A stretch of DNA of 64,000 nt from Bostrychus sinensis (lineage: Eukaryota; Chordata; Actinopteri; Gobiiformes; Eleotridae): contig CM036239.1 of the NCBI GenBank assembly GCA_020698575.1, positions 15,278,263 to 15,342,262 on the forward strand, read 5' to 3'. The position numbers and the translations under genes were made by a program. How positions within the stretch are numbered: position 1 is the stretch's first letter; every line of letters begins with the position of its first letter. The notes beneath the pieces are model-generated. The model ran no database searches. It had not been told where the DNA came from and saw nothing but the letters and a program-made list of their open reading frames with translations. Positions 12,201-22,009 of this stretch are shown here, piece by piece.

Positions 12201-15200
12201 GAAGAACTGACAGCAGACAGCAAGGTAAAATCCCAAGGCCCTGACAGAAGTGGTCGCACTATTTCTGGTTGTTCAGGGGGAGATTGGCCAACTCCAGGGT
12301 CAGACCCTGCTGGGCTAGGCTAAAGTGGGATAGATACATTTTAAGGCATATAAATTCCATTAAATACTACTCGAGTACTACTTTAAAATAATAAAACTGC
12401 AGTATTTGGTGTTTGGTATTATTGACCTACCGTTTGGTCAGGTGTAAAATCTCCACTTCTGCGGCTCGTCACTGCCAGCTTTGTAGTGTCTGCAAATTCT
12501 CCATTAGGCAAAATGCCATCTGCAAACCACACACGCTTCTGCTCGCGAGGACAACCTTCCACCAGAAAAAAAAGCATTTGTTTTTTTTTAGCAGCACAGG
12601 AATAAAACATTTTTCAGGAGTGGTCAGTATAAGTCATCATACTGTCACTGGTTGGCTGTTTGAGAACAGACACAGGCACCATGACGGTGGGAGGAGGAGA
12701 GTTCAAAGTGCCTGCAGCACGGGCCTGCTGCAGAGGAGGGATGGTGCTGCAGTATTCAGATGGGATGTTTGGGTTTGGACTGGGCCCTGTAGGACTCATC
12801 ATCCGCTCGAGAGCCTGGGCTGTAGAGAAACAAGTGTCAAGAGTTATGTGAGTTTGCAAACTTCATGATATGTTTAACGGAAATATTTTATGTATGCTGT
12901 AAACAAACATCCTCAGAAAACACTTTGTTACTGGGCTCCAGTTTAACTATTTGACATACAGTGATAAACAGTATACAGTGATGTTATAAAGGTAAAATGT
13001 CTGACAGAGATAAAGTAAAAGTTTTTTCAAAAGCTGTCCATTTTATGACAACAAAAAAATCTAAAGTTGAATAAGTAAATTAAATTGCCATTAATTGAGT
13101 AGAAAAAACATTTTATTAGGCATTTAATTAAAGATGCTTGTGACAAAAACATCCTAATGATTTCAGTCTATGCTACCAAAAATGCTGAGTCAGCACTCGT
13201 CTACATTCCATTGATTAAGTAGCATGGACCTTTACTGATCTGGTGTGTATGAGCTCTGAAAGACACAAACACACAAATGAACAAGCACCATACTGTAGAT
13301 GTGGTATTAGACATCATTAGACATTTCTTTCAACAGTCCTTCAGATCACAACATGTAGTATATAAGGAATGATGACTGCATGACAACAATAACAACAAGC
13401 AAAAATAAGTCAACCACATCTTACCTCATCCTTACTTTTCCCTTTCTGTCACACTTGGTCTAGTCCAGATCAGTAAAATAACAGTTCACATGTTTGTCTT
13501 ACTTCTGTCACAGCTTCTCTGAAAAATACTCCGGTTGTGAGTCTGATGCTAGCCTGTTAGCTTTAGGCTGAGGTGTGTGCACTGAGCCTCAAAGGCAGCT
13601 GATGTGAGGGCTAAATATGAGGAAAAAAAGACGACAAAGAGAGCGGATGACGCAGCTACAAGAAATAGAGCACCCCCTCCTCCTTAATTTAGACTGTGTG
13701 TGAGCCTTACATGTCTACTGTGTGATTGCTCCACCACACACAATCAAGGACAAATGCCAGTGTCCTGCAATAACTCTCCTTGCTCTCAATCCATCTACCC
13801 CTCCCATCTCTTGCTCTCCCCCTCTCTCCCTCTCCTTTAAGCCTATGCCGCAGTCTTTTTAGATATTAAAGGAGCCTTTATTTTAATAATTCAATAAAAT
13901 CAAAATAAATTTACATAAAAATAACAATTACAACACAGTAAGAAACTCATCTTTTTTTCTAAAAGAAAAAAAAAAACAATTTAGTAGTGTTTTGTTTTGT
14001 GTAAACTGAATAATTGAAGATGTTTCTAAAATATTTAAAGCTTCTATAGAGGTAACCATTTTGACACAAAGTTGTTTCTTTTAGATGTTGGGGGAAATGC
14101 TTGATGCTATAAGCTGTAGTTAGTATTTATCTAATATACATGAACTTGGTATGTAAAAATGGTACTGATTACATGTTGCTGCAAGAAACTGGTCACTAAT
14201 AAGAGTAAGTAGTTAGACAATCTACTAAAACACAATATAATGAGAGATTAAACAGTGCAGTAAATCACCTCTTTAACTCCTGATTCACACTAATAAAATG
14301 AGACATAATAATAATGCATTAGTCTTATAGAGCATTTTTCTAGACAATGAAAGTCATTTTACAATTAGGTGCATTATTCATTCACTCCTCAGTCACACTC
14401 GGTGGTGAGCTACTTCTGTACAGCCCTGGGGCAGACTGACAGACCACCACCAAAACACAATCATACCAATTCATACAGGCAAGGAGGGTTAAGTTTCTTG
14501 CCCAAGGACACACTGGTGCCCCAACAAGAAAAAACATATTTTCATTTATATGGATCTGAATGAGAGGCTTTTCTTATACACAAAATAAACAAAGTAGCTG
14601 AGTCAGAGTTCAAGGGCCTTACCTCTTCGTATTGACTCAAAACAGATGACGCACACACGAGCCTCTTTCTCTAGGTATTTGAGCTTGCATTTCCTGTTAC
14701 AGCACACACCACAGTAAACCTGCCACCATAGAAAGGAGGGGAAGCAATAACTTATATACATCCACATAAATAGCTTGTAAACACAAACAGTTGTCTATCT
14801 AGTCTATTCAACAGCAGATTGGACTATACTATGAAGAACAATACTTATACTATACAATACTTAATAATAGACAACTAATGCTGTTTCAGTGACAGGTTAT
14901 AAATTACCTCATATTATCTTTAGCTTGTGTGTGTCAGTAGTGGTCTAATAAGAAAGGCACTGAAAAAAAAACTGCTGACTCTGCTATCTCCTCTCCTCTG
15001 TGCTATTTTTGGTACCATGGACTTAATCTGCTCTCTTAGCCATTTCTAAATGTAGTTACTTTTCCAGGGTCTTTACTTGTCATCATTCAAGCTCATTACA
15101 TTAAATTTGAAGGCAATGTTTGAGATTCTATGTGCAGCCAAAGCCAGAGAGGAATAGACGCTTCAAATAGTACTTTGTTCTTTCGCAACATACCTTGCCA

Positions 15201-17346
15201 CAGGCTCGACAGTGGTGCCTCCTTCTTGTGAACGTAAACTTCTGGGAGCAGTTCATACAGTTCGGAGCTTCTGCATCAGGCACCCAATCTGGCTGCTTAC
15301 TCCCCAGCTCCACCTCTCCCTCTCTCTTCCAGTCTGCAGACCTAGCACCAACTGTGAAGGTCTCTCCAGAGTAAGGTGGAGGTTCTGACAGTTCATCATA
15401 TACCGCACAGTAATTGTCATGGTCCTGAGAGCTATAGACAGTGCTACAGTCCCTGAGGTCAGATGGCTCCTCTGTTGGACTGGATATTGTAGGTGAGGCT
15501 GGCTTGATTTCAACTATCCTTGGCTGTGATGTAGAATCAGTGATGTTTTGAAGTTGCTCCTCTTCTTCTCCCATCAGTGGTGTCGACCTGGAGGTTTGGC
15601 AGTGCAGTGTTTTGGGTCGAGCACCTCCATGCTCAGGGCTAATGCCATGCTGGGATTGGAATGTGTTGCTGGTGGACAAACTGCTCACGCCAGAAGAGGG
15701 ACTACAAGACAGGTCTGATGGAGCACCAGAGTTTAAGTTTCCCCCCACAGACACTAAAATTGTCCTGTCACTTTCCGGAGATGCTAGACCATCAAGGGTC
15801 TCATGGTTTGCCAGATTACAAATTATCAGCTCCTCATTCACAACCCTTTCCTCAAGATCATTGTGAGACCCTGAAATGCACCCAGTTTGAGTGAAATCTG
15901 CAGACCTGCTGCAACAAGAGACACTTTTGACCTCTTCTGCTTCACTATGGGCCTGGAGAAATGCATCTAACTCCTCATCTGTAACCAGCATCTCAGCCTG
16001 GTCACTCTCTGGCAAATACTGAAAGCCAAACTCAGGAGGGTCAACTGGGCTAGGCTCTGAGTTGTCAGGTGAGGCAAAGTCTGAAGAACCGCCCACAGGA
16101 GACAGTCTGGCATCTGCCTCTGGGTGAGACTCAATAATGGACTCTGCTGGTACCAACAAGCAGGAACTTTGCTCCAAATTGTCCACAGCTGACAGACTAT
16201 CTGCCTCTGTGCTCTCAGATACATCTCCATCACAAGGCTCCACAGCTTGCTCAAAATCATTTTCTACTGCATTTTGATTTACCAGAGCCCCACACATAGA
16301 TACAGCTAAAGGCAAACACGACAAAACAATTGGCTGGCAGTCTGTAGAAACTTGCTTGGACTCCGTTGGAGAATCTGTCTCACTTTCTTTATGTAAATAT
16401 TCATGCGCTTCCTCTTTCCAGTCAGAGCTTGGTTCAGTTTCCATAATACACTCAACAGGCTGTGTACCCTGCTCTTCACACTGGTCTAAAGAGCTTTCCT
16501 CTGTATGGCTGCTGGATGCCCCTTCCTCACAATCTGGAGTCATCTGTGAAGGGAGGGAATCTTTAATGGACTCACTAGACCTGTCTGTTGCCACTGGAAG
16601 AATGATGTCCAGTCTTAGAGAGGCCAAATAGGAGCTCTGCTCCTTTAGATCTTCTTGAACTGAAGGTTCCTCTTTCACAGTACATCTTGTAGCTTCACTA
16701 TTTCCTCCAAGCTCCTTTCCTGAATCAAGAGGACTGTCAAAGTCTACAAGCAATGCCTCCTCCTGTTCCATCTGTTTCTCCACCATGTCCAACTCACTAA
16801 AAGCATCATGGCTGTTGGCCCTGATCAGGATGGCAGAGCTGGTGTCATTTACAAGGTCACACACTGGCTTCAGAGCTCGGTCTGGGCAAGGAGGTGCAGA
16901 GCTTTTAGCTTGCCTTCGATTCACAGAGGAGAGAAGGTCTACACCTGTGAATGGTTGAACTTTGGCCTCTCTTTCTTCTATGGTGTGGTTATGGTTGATG
17001 GAGCGTTCAGGGAAATGTGATGGAGAGCCATAATGAAGAGAGTTGAGGTCAGGGAGGTTTGTTGAAACAGTGGATGCCTCTGAGGAAGAACATGAAGACG
17101 TTGGAGTGGAGAAGGGGTAGACTGTAGGCTTCAGGAACACTGAATTGCGTTCAAGTTCCTCTTTAGGTACAAACAGAGACAAAAAATAAAGCATTACTAA
17201 AGTGAGTCATATGGAGAGATAATACAGATCAGATGCAAAGACAGATTAAGATAAAACGTTCTCCTCTTAATCTTACCAGAACTGAGCTCAAAGTCATCAA
17301 GGAGTTTGTCCAGATCACATACTGCTGCTTTAAAGAAGCTGTCCAT
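9264..17346 (-). CDS. zfyve16: Zinc finger FYVE domain-containing protein 16 (endofin)
   Basis: This is an early-endosome scaffold that binds PI3P and, in mammals, recruits TOM1/clathrin and modulates BMP-SMAD signalling. Seventeen coding exons give 1,389 aa (human 1,539). Exons: 17277-17346, 15194-17160, 14623-14719, 12643-12819, 12431-12555, 12115-12319, 11887-12009, 11624-11779, 11318-11542, 11162-11244, 10990-11094, 10734-10884, 10566-10646, 10322-10484, 9751-9856, 9498-9674, 9264-9422. It starts MDSFFKAAVCDLDKLLDDFE. The ~2-kb second exon encodes an acidic, Ser-rich disordered region. The FYVE finger (~648-715) has WVPD, RRHHCRACG and later Cys pairs. KRVWFADGILPNGE contains an RVxF PP1-docking motif. 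The conserved SARA/endofin C-terminal domain ends the protein. SARA (ZFYVE9) is the alternative, but ADTTKL and the rasgrf2/ckmt2/ankrd34b neighbours favour ZFYVE16. Intron 3 (12,820-14,622) holds one interspersed repeat; introns 1 and 2 show nothing. Confidence 0.92.
14325..14540. repeat. Teleost interspersed repeat, copy 1 (zfyve16 intron)
   Basis: The order of motifs is TTTTCTAGACA, CATTCACTCCTCAGTCACAC, GGTGGTGAGCTACTTCTG, then TTTCTTGCCCAAGGACAC. The same string of motifs recurs at 27,600-27,950. This layout matches a repeat family I know from many fish genomes, but I cannot name its class from sequence alone. Confidence 0.55.
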
Positions 17347-18094
17347 GCCGAGCTTGAACAAAGGACCTTTAAGAGCACCCCTTCAGTTTCTAAAAATGCA
17401 GAGTACAAACTATATACTAAAGTGGCTTCAGCGTGTGGTCACCTAAGCTAAGGGTAATTTATCCTATTAGCTGGCAATTTACATAGAGTATGCTGTGAAA
17501 TAACATGCTGAAAGCTTTAAAACAAATGAATAAAACATCTTCACAGTTCAGCAAAACTGGTTTGTGTGAAGGTAAATGAGGAAGTTATTTATAGAAATGT
17601 GTCTCATGACAAACAACAGATCAAAGGGTTGCCTGGATCAAACGCTTGTGCATTAATTTAAAAGGTTTATATTTTGGGGGGCGTACAAAAGTTAGCAAGG
17701 CTAAAAACTAAAAATCTAAGTAAGATCACAAATATGAAGTTGAGAGTTAAAAACAACCAGTTATACACAAGGAATTAGGCTAATACTTAAAACTTAATAG
17801 TAACAATGTAGCGAGGCTGAAGCCTACATTTTTTTCAGAAACTTATATGAACAAGCTGAGATTAATAAATAGCTAACCTAGCAAGTGAACAAACACATTT
17901 AGCGCTTACGTTGTCTACATCCTTAAGGAATTTAGCTACAACTATAGCCAACAGTCGCCTCTTTATAACATGGTGTTATAAAAAAAACCTTTTATAGTTG
18001 TAGTTACTAGCGGCTTGTTGGTTTACAGACGAGTTAGCAGCTAGTGTTGCTAGCCTGATGAGGGTTAAATTGGTTTATTTCTGAAAATCCTTAC

Positions 18095-18290
18095 CAGCCC
18101 TCCATAAACCAGACGATGTCTTCAATAATTATATTTTTAGTGTCGAAAAAGAAACTGTCCTTATAGCCACCATACTCGTCATAGACAAGGCAGTCACAGT
18201 TGCTTGTGAAGCTAGTTAGCTGTTAGATTAGTTTCATTTGGAAAAGTGTAGAATCTCCACTCAGGCGGCCATCTTGAACAGACTGTGGAG
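18095..18290 (-). promoter_or_regulatory. zfyve16: Candidate non-coding first exon and start region of zfyve16
   Basis: On the minus strand a good donor (CTG|GTAAGG) lies at 18,093-18,095, before a GC-rich leader containing GCGGCCATCTTG at about 18,264-18,275 (a YY1-like AAGATGGCGGC on the other strand). No acceptor is needed if this is exon 1. The coding exon 1 acceptor would lie just above 17,346. The transcription start is inferred to be near 18.28 kb. Confidence 0.45.
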
Positions 18291-19028
18291 AGGTCACAGG
18301 ATCTACCAGGAGCCGTCTGCTACCAAACCTGACTGGTCAGGTCACTGATGTTAGACACACAGAAAACACTGAAGTGTCAACATACCTGACAATACTTGAC
18401 TATGACAAAACAATGACAATGGAAAAATTATGTAATTGTAATTTAATTAATGCAGCTGACAGAATCTTCCATCACAAAAATGCTACTTTCTGTCAAAAGT
18501 ACACAATAATTTAAGCTTGCTACTGGGCTCTTGTGGAATGAGTGGTAGTGATTTCTACAGCCCACCAATATACTACCAGGCCATTATCATAAAATAGGCA
18601 AGATAATTTGTTTAACTATACCTAATTTATTTTTGTTAAAACAATTTGGCAGTGTAGCCATTCTTTTGGTGAGTTATTAAAACTACTTTCGCCTACCGGG
18701 CGCGAAACGGCGCTAAAGAGCAGAGAATGAAAATGACCTAACTGAGAAGAAGTGCGAACCTCAAAAACGTATTCAGTATCATCAAAGAAAAGTCTTTGCT
18801 AAAGTTCTTGAAGGAAGCCGGTTTACTGAATAGAATTTGGTTTCTCTCCTTTTTTTTTTTTTTTCTCAGTATGAGATGATTGAGGGGTATGAGGGAACTC
18901 TGGTCCACACTCCAACACAGTAGGTGGCGGAATTGCGCCTAAAACGCGGTGCCCCCGCCATAAAGCCAAAAGAAGAAGTGCGACGAAGAAAACCGTAAGA
19001 AACAGGAAGAAGAAGACGGCGTACCACA
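18291..19028. promoter_or_regulatory. Shared head-to-head promoter of zfyve16 and ube2l3
   Basis: About 740 bp separate the inferred zfyve16 first exon from the ube2l3 start codon, with divergent transcription. It contains an E2F-like GCGCGAAA (18,700-18,707). Near the ube2l3 side (18,908-18,980) is a block CACAGTAGGTGGCGG ... CCGCCATAAAG ... AGAAGAAG. The first part resembles the CTCF core, and the whole block resembles a repeated motif seen upstream of other fish genes. No TATA box placed. Confidence 0.45.
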
Positions 19029-20569
19029 ATGACTACTACTAGGCGACTTGGCAAGGTAAATTGTAAAAATAATCTGATTAGAATTATCCCTACGGACTTT
19101 AAACAACATAAACCATCTTTGCGTGTAGACAAAGAGTTAGCGACGCTTTAATAAATTTAGTTCCGCGCTCTGTTCATCGGTTTCTCAGAATTGAAAGCGT
19201 AATGACTGTGCTTGAGCGGTAGCATTAACGAGTTCTGCTGTTTAGGAACTACAATTGACCACTTGCCAAACACTACTTCAATTATTTCGTTTTGTGCATG
19301 TTTGGAAAGTAGCATTTGACAAATCCTTAACCTTTGTTGAAAATATACGGCACACTGTTTTACGCACTGTCACTGCAGCAGCTCACCAAACATGGAGCCT
19401 TTTGGGGTATGGGACGTTACGTCAGATCTTAGCTAGCTAGGTCATGTACTATTTTGTAAATGTAAAAAAATTCAAACATGACATTGAACAATAATTGTTT
19501 TTTTGCAATGTGACGTGTTTAAATGTTACATCCGAGACTGTTTAACCACATGTTCTCAGTCTCTAACAAAGAAGATTTCTGTAATACTAGAGATTTCTGA
19601 ATTGTGTTCTTGTCTAAAAAAAAAAAAAAAAAAAAAAAACAGCAAGGATTCCCCTCCTGGTAACTTGAACTGTATACCACTACTTTCTGTATTCAGTTTC
19701 TGTAATTCGTTCAATAAATCATATATGGGTCTAGTAATGTTAATTTGTGCTCTAAACACTACTGACTGGCAATTAATACATGCTTCTTTGTAATACCGCC
19801 TCCTTAACCATATGTTCCATGTTTCTATTTTCCAACAGGAACTTGAAGACATTCGGAATTCAGGAATGAAACATTTCCGTAACATAGTAGTGGATGAATC
19901 TAATATGTTGAACTGGCAAGGACTTATAGTTCCTGTAAGTACAGAATGTAAGGAGTTTCTGTAAAATTCATCATAAAATAATGATGCAGATATATTGATA
20001 CATATATTTTCTCTTTAATAAACAGGATTGTCCTCCCTATGACAAAGGAGCTTTTCGAATTGAGATAGTCTTCCCTGCTGAATACCCCTTTAAACCACCT
20101 AAAATCAACTTTAAGACAAAAATCTACCATCCCAACATTGATGAGAAGGGCCAGGTCTGCCTACCTATTATAAGTGTTGAGAACTGGAAGCCAGCCACTA
20201 GAACCAGCCAAGGTGTGAAAGCAAACAGTCAAATTTCACAACTGTCCATTAATCCACTTTATATTGTGTAAAATGGATGATGTTAATTTGCAATTTGTTG
20301 TGTAAAGCAAAGCCAAAAATAATAAATATATTTTGCTTTAAAAAGTTTTTAGTTGTTTAGAGGTATAGTAAAATTGTGGATTAGGTCTAACATGACCTTT
20401 CTTGTTTCCTGCAGTGATTCAGTGTCTCATTTCTCTGGTGAACGTCCCACAGCCTGAGCATCCACTGAGAGCAGACTTGGCAGAGGAATACACAAAAGAT
20501 CGTGCAAAGTTTATGAAGAATGCTGAGGAATTTACAAAAAAACACAGTGAAAAGCGACCCGTGGACTAA
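19029..20569 (+). CDS. ube2l3: Ubiquitin-conjugating enzyme E2 L3 (UbcH7-type)
   Basis: This E2 accepts ubiquitin from E1 and passes it to HECT and RBR ligases such as parkin and HOIP. Four exons, 19029-19055, 19839-19934, 20026-20212 and 20415-20569, give exactly 154 aa, the human length. The UBC fold shows HPN (76-78), the catalytic Cys86 in GQVCLP, and Phe63, the main HECT/RING contact. Pro88 and His119, which limit UbcH7 to cysteine-to-cysteine transfer, are both kept. It is clearly diverged from human (MTTTRRLGKELEDIRNSG versus MAASRRLMKELEEIRKCG), so it is probably one of two teleost duplicates. The promoter is shared with zfyve16, and the gene converges on ckmt2. Confidence 0.93.
19616..19640. 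repeat. Poly(A) tract in ube2l3 intron 1
   Basis: An uninterrupted run of about 24 A residues. No element body recognised next to it. Confidence 0.8.
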
Positions 20570-22009
20570 GAACACAACACTGGCACATGTCCCTCGTTTC
20601 ATTTGACTCTTTATGGCCCAAAACACCAGAAGTTCCTTCTGTCCTGCATTGTTTTAGCCCGTACCACTCTGACTAAAATTACTGTAGAGGCAAGCTATTG
20701 CCTCTAGATGTCACCTTGTGTTATTATTAACTTTCTACTGAATTCTTAATAAGAAACAAATTATTATTGTTTTTCGCATAAAATTGTTATTTTTTTCCAA
20801 TTTTAATCACATAGTCCATGCAAACTTGTCCTTTTTTCTAAATTTAGTACAGCATTTTATGCTTTTTCTTCTCTTTATGCCTGTCTTTCACAATGCCCCA
20901 ACACACACACACACACAAACATTTTTTTCTATTTCCCCCTTTAATGCACTGTACTGTGAGATATCTCTGCCTATAAATATAAAGTTTTATTGCTGATGCG
21001 AAATTATGGCTAAGGAAATAGTTGCATTTATAAAAATACTTAAAACCTTGTGTTTTATTTGTAATGTTCATTTTCCAAGTTGCATTAGTGGTGGTGTCTC
21101 AAGGAAATGCTTACTGTCCGCTATACACAGTTTCAATACAAATTAATACCTACACCTTTTAATCTTCATTTATTAGTCTACAAAACTGCAAATTCAGAAG
21201 ATTATGTCTATGTACGTATGTATTTGTATGCCAGCCTTTATATAACAGAAGTTTGGGTTGATCTAGTGCGTTGGTTCCCAATCTTTTCATGGACCTGTAC
21301 CCCTTCAGACATTTGATCCACAGCTATGTTGCCTCTAGTCGTGTGTACTTTAAATAAGCGTCTGACTGTAAGTGCAGCATATTTCAGACAAAATCTCTTA
21401 CAGTGAATTATTTCTCACTAAACTGAACTTTTCATCATTAAATTACCCAAATTTTCAGTGAGCAAGATTACCTTTACAAAGAAGTAAATGTATCAGACAT
21501 TTAGCCTATGGAATGAACGCAACTTTTATGGCATAAACATGTACATTTGATAAACACTGCAATGCTCCAATTTGAAAATGTAATCAGGGTGTTTGCAAAC
21601 CATGTTTTACTTTTTTCTGTACCACGTGTTTTGCTTACCCCTGGGAGTAGCCGTACCACTGTTTGGGAACCACTGATCTAGTGGAATATGTGATATACAG
21701 TATTGGTAATGTCCCCTGTGTCTCAGAGTTGTATAATGAATTATTTTGTCTAATATAGGAAAATTATTATTTGTCAAAAGGTATTCCTTGAAAAACCAAC
21801 TTAGGCAAACTTGTAATATTATGTTTATTTTATTTAGGGTTACAGTAAAGACCTTAATGTGAGGTAGACTTTTTTTTCTTTCAACAGTGCTAAAGCTTGA
21901 TCATGTCAGTCTCAAAGAGAAATGGCCTCTGTAACAGGAACCAGGGTACAACTTGGGAGAAAAGCTTTCAGTCCCAGTTTTGCACATGTCTTATTCTGGG
22001 AGGTAAAAT
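20570..22009. other. Convergent 3' flanks of ube2l3 and ckmt2
   Basis: This holds the ube2l3 3' UTR, the 407-bp hAT-like MITE and the ckmt2 3' UTR. On the minus strand AATAAA-type signals lie at about 21,824-21,835, giving a ckmt2 3' UTR of roughly 180 bp. No clear ube2l3 polyadenylation signal was placed. Confidence 0.5.
21269..21675. mobile_element. Short hAT-like MITE between ube2l3 and ckmt2
   Basis: A 407-bp element is bounded by GTTGGTTCCCAA at the left and TTGGGAACCACTG at the right, an imperfect inverted repeat. It is flanked by a perfect 8-bp duplication ATCTAGTG at 21,261-21,268 and 21,676-21,683. It has no transposase. The 8-bp duplication assigns it to hAT. It sits in the convergent 3' flanks and could be part of a ube2l3 3' UTR. 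Confidence 0.8.

Noticed and set aside
12413..12868. 151-codon plus-strand frame
   Set aside because: It is the antisense of two zfyve16 exons and their intron.
13430..13650. Possible alternative first exon of zfyve16 in intron 3
   Set aside because: There is a donor-like CTTACCTC and a small GC rise, but no start codon or coding frame connects convincingly to the next exon.
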